Both the position numbers and the translations under genes were made by a program. The notes under the pieces are model-generated. The model had not been told where the DNA came from. It made no database searches and was given only the letters and a program-made list of their open reading frames with translations. DNA of 64,000 nt from Dillenia suffruticosa (taxonomy: Eukaryota > Streptophyta > Magnoliopsida > Dilleniales > Dilleniaceae), in the NCBI GenBank assembly GCA_033439265.1, contig JAVTVX010000012.1:237001-301000 (forward strand). Reading direction: 5' to 3'. Positions 49,603 through 61,791 of this stretch are shown piece by piece. The stretch's first letter is position 1. Each line of letters begins with the position of its first letter.

Positions 49603-52600
49603 ATGGCGAGACGAACAATTCCAATCTTCAAAAACATTCTCCAAAGATCATCGGAGTCAGAATCTCCATCATCCATCCTACGGCCATGTCTAAGATCCGA
49701 ATCCAGAAGATCCGTAACCTACATGCCCCGACCCGGAGACGGGGCGCCACGACCCGTAACCCTGATTCCGGGAGACGGAATCGGGCCTCTGGTGACCGGA
49801 GCCGTCGAACAGGTGATGGAAGCGATGCATGCTCCGGTCTATTTTGAGAAATACGAGGTTCACGGACACATGAAGAAAGTTCCAGAGGAAGTGCTCGAGT
49901 CGATTAGGAAGAACAAGGTTTGTTTGAAAGGAGGTTTGGTGACTCCAGTCGGTGGTGGTGTGAGTTCTTTGAATGTTCAGATGAGGAAGGAGCTTGATCT
50001 CTATGCTTCGCTTGTCAATTGTTTTAATCTTCCTGGTTTGCCTACGAGGCACGAGAATGTTGATATCGTTGTCATTCGTGAGAACACTGAAGGTGAATAT
50101 TCGGGTCTCGAACACGAGGTTGTTCCCGGTGTCGTCGAAAGTCTCAAGGTTAGGAATTTTTTCTTTTCTTGCATATATATTGCCTTAAATTTCGATGTAT
50201 TTCCAAATTTCTAAGATTAAGATACATTCACCAAGCTAATTGCAACAAAGGGAGATTGAAAATCTTTTTTCATGGAAAAGAGAAAATTCTGATGTTATGA
50301 TGATTAATAGCTATATGGGCACCTATAGAAATGATCGTGTCCACCTATGTAGCATCACATGACACAGTTATTTTGATCTAGGATAGTATAAATTTTTATA
50401 ACATACCTCAGTCATAGAGTTGTTGATTTACATTCTGTTGGAAAAGGAGTTGGAGTTAGATTTAAGGTTTAGTACAAGTGTACAGTGAAAATGTAGTTGG
50501 AATCCTCTTTCGGTGCAGACTTGTACCTTCCAGTACAGAAGGATTCTAAGCCTTTTTTATGGCGTGTATAATCCATGCGAATTGATCGTTGAGTTTGGTT
50601 TGTTATTGAAATGAAGAGCCTAAACAGGAGAGTCAATCACGTTAGAATTATCTTGATTTTGGGATTCCTTATTGTGCATTTTAGGGAGGATTCCCTTCTA
50701 CCTGTTCATTTCGGTTAGGGAATGCTAGATAAAACTGTTGCCAGAGTATTGTTTTGAACTATGAGAGTAGACATATTAGGTAAAGTATAACTAATTATTT
50801 TGCACCGGCCTGAAGGCTACATACTCAACACCATCAAATATAGAACCTCGTTGCTGTTTTTGAATTTGATAGAACCTGCATTGGAAAAGAATGAGTGAAG
50901 CTATGTGGCATTTGCTTTTCTTGTCTACTGGGTTAGTGCATATTTCTCTATTTTTGAAGTTCTTATATTTGTCTTTTCTTCTTGTTTTGTTTCTTGATGT
51001 ATCACTTTCACATCTGTTTTTCTTCTTTTTCTGTTTTTCTGGTTTGTAGTATTTCTGCAGTTGCATTGTTTCTATCATTTTGGATTGTTTGGAAGTATGT
51101 GTTACCTTTCTTCTCTTGCCAGGTGATAACAAAGTTCTGCTCAGAGCGTATTGCAAAGTATGCTTTTGAGTATGCTTATCTAAACAACAGAAAGAAAGTC
51201 ACAGCAGTGCACAAAGCAAACATTATGAAGCTTGCAGATGGCCTTTTCTTGGAATCTTGCCGAGAGGTTGCTACAAAGTATCCTGGGATCAAGTACAATG
51301 AAATTATTGTGGATAATTGCTGCATGCAACTTGTCTCAAAGCCTGAACAATTTGATGTTATGGTATGTCACTCTGTCGCCTATTGCAGTTATGGTTTGCA
51401 TATGTGCGTCTTTTTAAGATTTATGTGGCTATTTTTTCTACATGTATGAAATTAAAGAACTACTGGTTCATGATTTCTGATTTATATGACTTGCAACCAA
51501 CTTCTAGGGGTGACAATGGGGGTAGAGGGGTGGTGGTAGCTTCTGCTGCTTGACACTCCCTTCCTTTCAGGGGGCTGGGCCCTAACTTTTGCCCATTCTT
51601 TGGAGCAGAGTGATCTATGTATCCACTCTGGTATCCACTGTGCCACTTGAAAATACACATCCAACTTAGATGATCATATGGGTCAGAGTGTTATCCCTTC
51701 ATACTGATCCTTATTTGGAACTAAGATGTCAATATCACTATATCTCCCATTCTGGTAGGGGGATGACCAGGTATCCACAGGTATGATGCTAATTTTTCCA
51801 ATTTGATCTAAGAGGTGTTAGGCATAAATCTTCAGAATTGAGTTAATGTTTTGAATGGTGATGTAGGAGCTTGTATTCAGTATTTAGCAAAGTCATTTGT
51901 CATGGGCCATGCTGCAAAAATTTTAATACTTGATGTGTCAGTTAGTGACCGGAAGTTTCTCTATGCACAAAATTTCATGATGTTAGATCAAATATAAATT
52001 GTCCAATGTTTGATTGCGAACTCGGAGATGACCTAGTGCTTGACTATTTTAGTAATGACAGTGTTATTAGCTTTACTATAAAATCATGCTACTTTACTGT
52101 TATAGGTCATGAAAAAAAATTCCTGAATTTGTGTGGTAGTGGCATATCAGCTGTTTTTAGTCCCTAGTGAAATGGTCTTACATGCTTTAATGTATTTTGG
52201 GTATGCAGGTCACACCCAATCTCTATGGTAATCTTGTTGCAAATACTGCAGCTGGTATTGCTGGCGGCACAGGAGTCATGCCGGGAGGTAAGTCTGAAAT
52301 TACTGCTTGCCTGCAATGTAAGATCATAATCTATGAAGTGTTGAGCGCAGTAACACATGACATGGACATTTATGCACGTCACTTGATGTTAGAGTATGTT
52401 GGGCACAGTCTTATGCCCATGCAACTACATCTTTCTGTGTCATTTTGCAGATTAAAAATGCTATTAAACAAGACTTCGCTGTGTTATGTTAATGAAAAAT
52501 CTATTCCTAATAACTGTTTTGGCCCCCATCTCACACACAAAAGGCTCAAAATAAAAGAAATTCTAATATCATGGTTTTCTCAAACCCATTTGAATGACAA

Positions 52601-52914
52601 AAAATTTTCAAATGACATGGATTTTTCTTTTGTATGCAGGAAATGTTGGGGCAGATCATGCTGTTTTTGAGCAGGGTGCTTCAGCAGGGAACGTGGGTAA
52701 TGAGAAACTAGTGGAACAAAGGAAGGCGAATCCCGTGGCTTTGCTTCTCTCATCTGCCATGATGCTTAGACATCTCCAGTTTCCCTCGTTTGCAGACCGG
52801 TTAGAGACTGCTGTCAAAAGAGTAATATCAGAAGGCAAATACCGAACTAAAGATCTTGGAGGAGATGGCACCACCCAAGAGGTGGTTGATGCAGTTATAT
52901 CAGCCTTAGACTAA
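49603..52914 (+). CDS. IDH1: Isocitrate dehydrogenase [NAD] regulatory subunit, mitochondrial
   Basis: Four exons: 49603-50148, 51123-51362, 52209-52287, 52640-52914. The phases close, giving 379 residues. NAD-IDH is the TCA-cycle enzyme converting isocitrate to 2-oxoglutarate, and plant regulatory subunits pair with a catalytic subunit and have altered active-site residues. The N-terminal ~38 residues are Arg/Ser-rich ([13 protein letters not shown]…) as a mitochondrial presequence. The mature protein begins [20 protein letters not shown]. It shows [87 protein letters not shown] and [19 protein letters not shown]. The regulatory class is chosen from [25 protein letters not shown], where catalytic subunits read MLVKNP..FDVLV/NLYGDIISDLCAGL. 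The family-typical [14 protein letters not shown] closes the protein. Intron 3 is short and introns 1-2 are ~1 kb and ~0.85 kb, with no element identified. Confidence 0.95.
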
Positions 52915-54720
52915 GAAGGTTAAGCTAAGAATGGGGTTTTCCTTTTCCCTTTAACAATTAATTGGGCATTTCTTATCTGCCCCTTTACAACATTAACCTT
53001 TCTCCCCCTTCTTTCTGTGAAATTTGTGGTCGATCATTTTGGTAATAATCTTGCAGAAATATTCATCCAATTTACCATGTAAAACCTGAGAGAAATTGAT
53101 CTCAGTTTTGCCTTTTAAAAATGCCCTGGTGAATTTCTTTTCCCACGAATCAGTTGTTTGTTCAATTGACATTTGGTAATAAGAAAACGGATTGTGGGTG
53201 GAGAAGAGATCTTTGTTGTGTAAGGCTTTGAAGTGATCGAGATTCTCTACCGAAATTCTCACTGCCGTTTAAATATATATATATTTTGGGGAATGACGGT
53301 TCAGACGAGTTAAAAGCTTAAAATTTTTGAAGACACTAAGATCAGGGTCCATGACGAGTTTTTGAAAAATTTTGATCGTGTCTGCATGGGTAAATGATGG
53401 TTTTGCGCTTGGTGAAGTGACCAGATTACAGCTGTAGAAAATTCTCTTTCTCGGTCACCCCTCTCTCCTATTATCTTCCTAATCTCTTCTGTCGCTCATT
53501 TTGATTTCTTTCTCTCTCATTTTTTTTTCTTTTTTTTGTACGTATTGGGATTGGAATCAAAATCTATTATATGGGGAGGAAAAAAAGTACCATTTGAGCT
53601 GCTCATTGGCTTCTCTCACCCCACGAGGATTTTCTCGTTTTGTGAAATCGGTAAAAATGGGGCCTTAGGAGTACCTTATGCTGACAGGTTTGGGACATAA
53701 GCCAATTGGAAGCCCATAGTTGCAGACAGAAGCTCCCAGATGCGGACCATGTTTCTTTGTTATTTTTTCCTCAGGCCCAAAACCTGTTATTTGTCGGGTT
53801 TCCTCATCAGAGTCCCACCGCTCCTGATTCTGACAATCTTTTCATGAGGGAATCATTGAATCTACACTATAGGAGGGTGCATAAGCACCAAGGGACAGTT
53901 TTGCATGCTGTATGATAGATAAATGCAGCATCATCAGGTCCAAAACTAATTCTTGTCATCAAGCCAACCGGGTTGTTTTTAGTGAGAATCAGAAACAACA
54001 CCTTCATTTTTATATACCATGCAAGTGTTTTATTCTGAATATTCCCTCATCCTCCTTTTATTACTGATTTTCTGTCACTTCTGAAGAAAATGTTTCTCAA
54101 AGCCCAAAAGACTTTTATGATTGACTTAAACAGATTCTCAATGCGAGTCCCAGAGAGATGGTCAAAATGGTTGACTGCCTTTGATTTAGTCCAACAAACA
54201 AGCCTGGGATTTTCTCTCTTATGGTCCTCAAGCTGATATCTTCTATGATTGACTTAAAGATTGATTCAAAAACAATGGATCAGCCAAAATTTGATGAAAA
54301 AGAAGCATTAAGGCACCCATCAAAAACTATGGATCAGCCAAAATCTGATGAAAAAGAAGCATTAGGGCACCCATCCTTTTTAAGAGTAACGGAGAGTATT
54401 CACCAGATGCAGGAGGCAGTGGCATGCACATGCAACTGGGACAAGATTTAAACCTTTACATCTCTCTCTTAAAGAGTCTTTTCGTACAACGTGGTAAGTT
54501 ATACACCTTGGAGGATGAAAGACAGAAACGAGGACAGGAAACCAAAACTGTGAAAAATCAATCTGTTCAACAATTTAGTCATTCAAAATATTCGCTGCAC
54601 ATTGTCAGAGTCAGATCACCAATTATAGAGACCAAGTAGGATGGACAAGTAATGGAGAAAAAGTTAGCAAAATACAAAAGTAATACTCTAGGAAGCATAG
54701 TTAATACGAATAAGGCATCA
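52915..54720. other. IDH 3' UTR and unassigned spacer
   Basis: After the IDH stop there is a 3' UTR and then 1.5 kb with T-rich tracts. Short frames (for example 53706-53915) resemble nothing I recognise. A 54-bp tandem duplication lies at 54266-54373. Confidence 0.4.
54266..54373 (+). repeat. 54-bp in-frame tandem duplication
   Basis: Two adjacent 54-base copies differ at a few positions and keep an 18-codon frame (SKTMDQPK.DEKEAL.HP). The frame belongs to a 76-codon ORF (54221-54451) that I cannot assign to a family. It may be a remnant of a low-complexity gene or chance. Confidence 0.7.
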
Positions 54721-54721
54721 C

Positions 54722-55215
54722 TCATACGGGGATTGGCCATAAAACTTTCGCATCATTAGTGTAACCCGGTAACCTTTTTATGCAACCATCATTCATGTCG
54801 TACACATCAATGTCGTGCCCGCCAATAAATCCTTCTTCATGCGGATCTACCATGTCCTCTGTGAAGTATATACAATCTCCTTTGCAATTGGGATAACTTG
54901 TTGCCACAAAGAGCGCATTATTGCCCGCTTCACTTGACACAATTTTAATGTCAAGGTCTTGGTCAAGTCCAACTTATGTACCTTGAAGTCCTTGTCTTGT
55001 AAAACCAATGCAACCCAATTTCTGGATGCGGAATAAGACTTACAATATAATTTCTATGAATCATCATCAGAACATCGGCTAACCCAACCAAATATATATT
55101 ACTTCCCTGTAATGATCTTTGGCGGTTCTACTTGTAGCTCAAATGCCCTTGTTTGAGACTCCTGTAGCTCAATGTAATAAATTTTCTGCTCGTAAAAACT
55201 GCAAAAAGGTCTACG
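54722..55215 (-). pseudogene. DUF295 (KIB-type) F-box protein, C-terminal remnant
   Basis: Minus-strand frames give, in order, FYEQKIYYIEL (~55205-55160), WVALVLQDKDFKVHKLDLTK (~55015-54955), then NNALFVATSYPNCKGDCIYF…GGHDIDVYDMNDGCIKRLPG (54940-54745), ending at a stop near 54722. DUF295 proteins end with a six-bladed-like repeat containing N.C.GNCIYFTDD…GGHD.GVYNLEDG.I..LP and a final W..P motif. The pieces fall in different frames and the N-terminal F-box and most of the body are missing, so this is a decayed fragment. Its order and strand are consistent. Confidence 0.65.
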
Positions 55216-56620
55216 AAGCAAGTCTCCCTCGTTTTCCTAAAAATCAAGAATTTATTAATTGTTTTGTATATATAGTTTTTAGTTATCATATACATATATA
55301 TATATATATATATATATGTATCAATGTGGTTTGATGATCACATTATTAATTCCTATTAGTTTTATCTATAAACAGAGATGACACTGGGGGTTGACATGGG
55401 CCATGTTCCTCCAAAAATCTGATAAATATTCACAGAAGAAATGGTAGCCTAGGAAGGTTTAAACAACATAGATATGCAGGATTTGGTTTCCAGTTATAGG
55501 TGATGAAAAATCTTAATTTGCAAATGTTACCGTAACCATTGCAATCCAAAAGTGACCCTTTGTTATGACCACAAACACACACACATTCACAGGTATATAT
55601 GTTCATATATAGGGTGGATATAACCCTGACTTTTTTCAAGGAAAATATTTTTGATTTAGTCTTTGCATTTCATTCGCCAAATAACGGGGATATATAAAAT
55701 AAACATAGGGGTGAATAGTTATTTTCTAATTTTTGAGATTTTTGACTAAATAAAATTATAAAAGACAATAATAAGGAAACTGAACGTAAAGATAAAATCA
55801 GACATATGAACTTTTATAATGGTTCCACCAATCCAATATATATCCACTCTTAGACAATTTTCTTAGATTTTCACTATTTCTCCAAATAGTACATATCACT
55901 TGCTTTTTATGTGCAAGTGAAATTTTTACAACTTACTTGCTTCATAAGTGTGTGTGAAGCATTACACGTATTTCTTTCTAAAATACTTTTTCAATCAAAA
56001 CTCAGATCGTGAAATCCTCATGATCTTTGGACTTTTTTTATATTATAGAAGTGTTACAGAGTGTGAGACTAATTTTCAGATGTAACGAAATTAAACTCAG
56101 AGAATGTTACAAAAAATAAGGCTATTGCTCAGATGAAAAGAAATTAAAATTCAATAAGTGATACACACATAGAGAATATAAAGAGTTTAATGTAGAGTGT
56201 GTTTTTAGAGTATTCAGTGAGATTGTATTGGTTCGTAATAATCGTTCTTTTTCTTAATCTCTTTATACTCTGTTTTTCATTACTACGGCATTTATAATTC
56301 TGTTGAAGAATACCATTGAGTGATAGGTGAATATGAATATGGAGATTTAAATGCTTTTCACCTTCCTCAATCAATGGTTTCGGTTGTTTCTCAATTAATG
56401 TTTTTTTCCGTTATCATTTTTAAAGCAGCTCATTAATTCTGTTCATTAAATAAATCATGTTTTAAGAAAATTTGAATCATCTTTTTGTTGTAACAGGAAT
56501 GTTAGCTTGGCAGTACAAGAGGAACAAAAAAGGAAATAATGATGTTATATGAATTAAATTAACTCATGATAATTCACTTAGTATGTATTATTAAATTAAA
56601 TTAAATTAAGAAAATTAAGA
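55216..56620. other. AT-rich spacer between two gene remnants
   Basis: It contains a (TA)n tract near 55290-55318, a short CA/TG tract near 55570 and no recognised exon. A downstream exon for the strictosidine synthase-like remnant was looked for and not found. Confidence 0.5.
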
Positions 56621-57418
56621 GGTGTGGGAAGAGATGTGTACATAACGGTTTCACAGAAGATAACAAAAGTTTGGTCAGCGGAGACAGCAACACCATTGGC
56701 AAAGTAGAGGTCCCGGACAAGGACTTTGGTCTCTTTGGTGGAAGGGTTGTAGCTCATGAATCTCCCATGTGGCTTGCCCTCCAGAATATCCCGTATGAAC
56801 TCTGCTAGTGGATACTTATAAGATGCATCTGTGAAATATATCATCCCATCTTTGGCCACATCTACACTGTCTGTTATTTTGAATTTAACATCCTCTGCTT
56901 CATCTGTTAGCAACTCTATGGCACCATCTTCACCAACCCTTGAGAGCCCCTGCCCACAACATTCTGTAAGAGGATATAAACATTGTCTGCATCTGCAACA
57001 ATAAGCTCCTTGGTTTTACTACTAAGAGCTAGCCCAGAGAGGACGGCCATCAGTTTTGACCCAACTCTCAATGACAGTGTCATGAACCGACTCGTTGACC
57101 ATGACCCGCTTTATCCACCCGTCACTGCATCCGGTGTACAAAAGTCGGGCCTCCGAATCATAAGCAAGATCTTCGGTGCCCAACAAGATCCCCTCCCCCC
57201 ACCCGTTCCAAAACTCGTGGTATGTGAGGGTTCTTCAAGGCCACGGATATGGGTTCATGGATCAACGTGTGGTCGGGTAATGGGTTCGGGTCAAATGGGT
57301 CGAACTGGTAGAAAATGACCAGTGCAATTGCGAGTCGCACAGGAATGAAGAAGACCCATAGGACACCATTTTTAATAGGGAATAGATTTTCTCTGGAGTT
57401 GGGCACTTTGTGAGACAC
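56620..57418 (-). pseudogene. Strictosidine synthase-like (APMAP-type) gene, truncated
   Basis: These β-propeller proteins are ER/vacuolar with an N-terminal membrane anchor; most SSL members are not true strictosidine synthases. The minus strand gives a hydrophobic anchor (GVLWVFFIPVRLAIALVIFY), then [92 protein letters not shown] and [20 protein letters not shown] ending CETVM. The frame shifts within a G run near 57195-57200 and again near 57033-57040. At the usual first-intron site there is only a 32-base GT..AG segment (56950-56981). The 3' half (RCRKYYI onward) is missing. The coding remains are otherwise well conserved, so decay seems recent. A still-spliced gene is unlikely because two frameshifts remain. 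Confidence 0.8.
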
Positions 57419-58905
57419 AAAACAGGCACGATGGGGGCCTCAATGAAGAGGGAGATGGAGAAACTAAAACCATTTAGTTGGAATTCCAAGGGATTTGGTA
57501 TTTGGTTTAATTTGAGTTTAGATAAAATAAGGGATGATTAGATATAAAATTTTAAAATTTTGATCTAGTGTTTGCCCCCAATAATAATCACTAAATATAT
57601 ATCATGTTATCATTTTTGTTTGATAATAGAATTAGTAAAGGAACTTAGGTTTTACATTTAGATATATCATGTCGTTATACATATAACCATCTGGCAATAA
57701 TATGAGGATTAAATATATATACATAAAAGCATATTATATATTAATATTTAGGGAAAATCATTTGTTAGTATATTTCTGAAAAATATTATATCTACATCAA
57801 TATTTAGATGTTACTAAATTTTTTTCTTTTCGGTAAAGTTTTTATTTTGCAAAAAAAGAAAAAAAAAAAATTATGTTGAATTTAACTTTGGTTTTTATAG
57901 TTTGGTAGGGTTAGATGGCATAACTTTCGGCCCACGTGTTCACCAAATTCAAAATGATCTCTCACAATTTTTTTTTTTTTTTTTTTTATGAAAACCTCTA
58001 ATATTTTCATGTTTATATTTTAATCACTTCTTCGTAAAGTTCTTATAAATATATATATAATCTTTTCAATTTTCTGAAATTTTTTCAAAAATTACATAAA
58101 AAATAAAACCCAAATGTCCAAAATCCGGCTATTTGAAAAGGTTAAAATTTGAAATAATCGAAATTTGATAAGATTTTCATTAAAAAAATATCAATAGAAT
58201 GAGAATTTATATATTTGGGCAAAAATTAACCATTTTTAGTAGGAGAATGTGTGAAGGAACCGAAACTTAGTAGAATTACACACCACAGGCTTTCCTTTTT
58301 TTTTTTTTTTTTTTTTTTGTTACAAGAGATTTGAATATCGAATTACAGGATTATAAAAAAAATTTGTAACCATTAAACTATTTCTTAAAACACCACAACT
58401 CTTTAACTCATGCATACCAAATGATCATTTAAGTTCATGATTTTCACTGCCGTATCCTTACAAGAAAGCATGAATAACAAATAAACCAAAAAATTTTTTT
58501 CAAAAAATTAGAGTTATAAATTTTGAAGTTATATACATAAAAGTTTTATTTCTTAATATTTCATTTTAGCAAGAGCTCCCCAAGCTCGGAAATATGTATC
58601 ATTAATAAGAAATAGGGAAATCCGATAAAAAATATATATATAGAGGCATAGTACTTCTACTTATAGGATCATTAATAAGAAGAGCATGTCTTGCTAGTGT
58701 TCTGGTCCAGCGACAGATTTGACTTTGACCGTTGACTCTTGACTTTTCATCATCCGTAAGTATGGTCAAGCAGCAAATAAATATTGTTTGCCACAAAGTC
58801 ATGTCACGACTTCCGGTCCACCAAGGCGTGACCACTTCACTATGCCAATCTATGACCCCCGCAATTGCCTCCACTTCTTTCTTGTGGAATTTGGTTGAAT
58901 TGATC
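57419..58905. other. AT-rich intergenic DNA
   Basis: About 1.5 kb of A/T-dominated sequence with poly-T runs (57970-57987, 58299-58318) and no recognised exon or element. Confidence 0.5.
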
Positions 58906-58910
58906 AATTG

Positions 58911-59245
58911 TCCTGGACCCCACTCTATCACATGTTGTGGCAAATATGGCTACTGTGGTAGCACCGCAGACTACTGCGCCCAAGGTCCAATGTGGTGGCA
59001 ACGCCAACCCCTGGTGGCGGCGAGTTTTATCTCCCTCATTAGCAAAGCCTTTGTTTGAACGGATGTCGAAACATCAGAATGACGGGAGTTGTCAAGGAAA
59101 AGGATTTTACACTCACGATGCTTTCGTTGCTGCTGCTAACTCCTTTCCAGGTTTTGGTCCCACTGGTGATAGTGATAGTCGTAAAGAGAGATTGCTGCCT
59201 TCTTGGGTCAAACTTCTCATGAAACCACAGCTCCTATTTTAGTAC
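58911..59245 (+). pseudogene. Class I/IV chitinase fragment (hevein domain plus start of GH19)
   Basis: The sequence opens in the chitin-binding hevein domain, CCGKYGYCGSTADYCAQG, and after a frame change runs through a hinge (CGGNANPW) into the GH19 catalytic domain start, PLFERMSKHQNDGSCQGKG and FYTHDAFVAAANSFPGFG. Another frame change lets IAAFLGQTSHETT be read before homology ends near 59235. There is no signal peptide before the hevein part and the catalytic centre beyond HETT is absent, so it is a 5'- and 3'-truncated copy with at least two frameshifts. Confidence 0.8.
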
Positions 59246-59769
59246 AATCTAATTTTTGTTATGTTTATGGTGTTGGAAAAAAATAACTTAATGCAAAATT
59301 ATGCCACACATCATATTAAATTATTAAAATTAAATACTTAATAATTAAAATTGAAAAATTCAAATTAGATAGAAAATATAGATAATTTCATAGTTGAAAA
59401 TTGAATTGAATGAGATTCTAATTCGTACAGAGTTTTGGGTCTGGCCTTTTAGGTCAATATATCCTCATAAAATTCTTTGTAGCGCTAAGTGACACGTCGA
59501 TTCAATTGCCCAACTTGATAGAGACTTGAATCAAGCTATTGAATTTGAGGCCAAACCTTAAATTAGTTGTTCATACTGGTGTTACTGTAACTTTGACTTG
59601 GTCCTAAAATCCCTAGGTTGGTTCCCTCTCAAACCTGAAAATGGGAATGCCGAATGGATTCGGACACCCCCATAGCCACAAGAAGCTTGAATATAATCCC
59701 TTGTTTCATTTTCATAAAATGAAATGTTGCCATTATGACAGTGACATGTTTTTGCATTACCAAACTTCA

Positions 59770-59949
59770 AACGTAGTGGTTAAATATTGTACTTTCTTAA
59801 TCATAAATTTTGGGTTCGAACCATAAAAATAGAGAAATATTATTTAGAAACCCAATCTCTCCGTGGAGTATCTCATGCTCAGATTGGATTAGTCGAACGA
59901 ATCCAAAATACCAGTTGGTGGTAAATAATTCACTCATTAAAAAAAAAAA
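59770..59949 (+). mobile_element. Old SINE with intact box B
   Basis: Box A-like TAGTGGTTAAATATTG (59774) and a perfect box B, GGGTTCGAACC (59811-59821), lead into the family's GGATTAGTCGAACGAATCC motif, CAGTTGGTGG and an 11-base A tail. It is internally similar in layout to the SINE at 26267. No clear target duplication. Confidence 0.65.
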
Positions 59950-60119
59950 CATGTTTATGTATTCATCAGAAGATTGGCTTTACTATAAGTCACAAATTTT
60001 TTAATCACAAAGATCATGGGAGCCTTCAAACTATAGTCTGAAAATGCTAAATATCGTTGTAAAAGTTCACTCCTGTGCAAGGAATTTTATCCTTTGACAA
60101 AAATAGTGAAACTTGACCG

Positions 60120-60314
60120 ACGACGGTAGGTACAGTAGATAAGTTGCTATGTATTTTAATCAAAATCACAGGGTCGACTTACGATTTGGCATAGAGTCGG
60201 TTACGTTGGGAGACTCCTATCTTAAAAGGGATTTTAGTTTATTCGACTCGAATTAATCAGGGTGAAACTTGAGTCACTAGGTGGTGAACCATTTCCGAGG
60301 GCAGAAAAAAAAAA
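60120..60314 (+). mobile_element. Old SINE, decayed
   Basis: A box B-like AGGGTCGACTTACG (60171), CGAATTAATCAGGGTGAAAC (60250-60269), CTAGGTGGTGAACC and a poly(A) tail (60305-60314) give the same layout as the other three SINEs. It lies just downstream of the NAC gene stop on the opposite strand. Confidence 0.55.
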
Positions 60315-60387
60315 CAAAGAAAAGAAAAAATAAAAACGGAACAACCAGCGAAACTTGGCATTGCCTTCTTTTTGGTTCGGCTCTCTC

Positions 60388-61791
60388 CTAGAAGTTGAGT
60401 ATGTTATTTGAAAGGGGAGTCCAAATGTCCATCCATGGGCTTCTTAGTTGGGCGCATGATGGGTCCACAGTCCAGTCCATGTTGGGCTTGGGCAATTGAA
60501 GTGCAGTCAAGTTCTGTTTCCTGCCAAGAGCAGAAGTACTGCCACTCCTCCGCTGATAATCTTGTTGAGACAATGGCGTAATTTCTTCTTCTTCATGCTC
60601 TGTCTTGAAAACAATGTTAACTGGTGCTGGAATTGAGTTTTCTGGAGAGTAATTGTATGTCTGTGAGACCTCGTCTTCGGCAAGGGAGGCCAATGGTGTC
60701 GGATCAGTTGCCGTAAATTCTTCCTCCATTGCTGCTCTTTGTTCCAACACCTTCAAAGATGTAGCTTTTCTGTAAATTTTACACAACACTACGTCCTCCT
60801 GTGGGAAAACAAAGTAAAAAGAGCATTAGCCAATCAATGATGCTCTTCAAAGAGATTGTGTTAAAAAAAAAATCTATAGTTGCTGTAAAAGAAAGATAAA
60901 AATCACGACACGCAGACGAGAAACTAATATTTAAAATTAAAATTTTGAGGGAAAATGATTATAAATTTTAGGTGTTAAACAAATATCGAACAAAATTTTT
61001 ATTTGTTATTAGATTTTAAAAGTCAATTCATAGCACATGTAAACCAAAATCTGCATATGTTGATAACAAGAAAGAGAGAGAGAGAGCTGATCAAAAGGTA
61101 CCTTGGTGGAGCTGTTTGTGAGGGGAAGTCTATACTCGTTCATAATCCAGTCAGTCTTGCACCCACGAGGAGCTCTTCCCTTATAGAAGACCAAAGTTTT
61201 TCTTAGGCCTAAGATCTTCTTGGGGTCCGCCAAACACCGGATTTGGCGATCGGATCCGGTTGCCTTCCAAAACCCAGTTTCTGTGGTTCTGTTGGACCTT
61301 CCACCACGTCCATTCTTTCTCCCCCGTGGCACAAAAAAATACCACTCTCTTTCCCCAGTCTTTGCCAACCCTGAAATTTGGCACAAATGAGCCCATGTAA
61401 TTAGGCATTTCTTTTGGCCTTATGCATCTTGAGAAAATATAATTAGCTAGCCCTGCTTTTTTACATATGGATTTCTGGTTGCTCCTTAAAGCTGCTTTGT
61501 AATATAGTGTAAACAAAGAAGTTCAAGTTAGGCTTAAAATCCCACCTTACGAACAAATGTTTTGTGAGAAGGGCAAGAAGAGAGGAGGCTAATAAAGATG
61601 TTACATTTACCTGGCAAGTCAGCAGGGTTGTAATGATAAATGTTGAGAAAGCCAATGATGTCAACATGAAGCCTTTTGCCCATCACAATCTTCTTTAGGT
61701 AAAATTCCAGAAGCTCTTCTTCAGTCGGGTGGAACCGGAAACCCGGTAGCTCTAGCTCTAGTGTTGTTTTGTCCATTTGGGTATCATCCAT
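60388..61791 (-). CDS. NAC-domain transcription factor (LOV1/ANAC035-like group)
   Basis: Three exons: 61791-61611, 61370-61102, 60798-60388. The phases close, giving 286 residues, the standard NAC gene layout. NAC factors bind DNA as dimers through the N-terminal NAC domain. Subdomains seen are [20 protein letters not shown] (A), [20 protein letters not shown] (B), [20 protein letters not shown] / [16 protein letters not shown] (C), [20 protein letters not shown] / NEYRLPL (D) and [20 protein letters not shown] (E). The C-terminus (~165-286) is acidic/Gln-Ser/Pro-rich, the usual activation-type region, and has no membrane helix. Group placement rests on GFLNIYH and [20 protein letters not shown], which I recall from the LOV1/NAC094 group. 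The 5' UTR side has a GA tract (61921-61946). Confidence 0.93.

Noticed and set aside
49690-50115. 141-codon minus-strand frame opposite IDH exon 1
   Set aside because: Antisense shadow of a conserved exon.
53706-53915. 69-codon frame after IDH
   Set aside because: No recognisable motif, no splice context and codon use typical of random frames.
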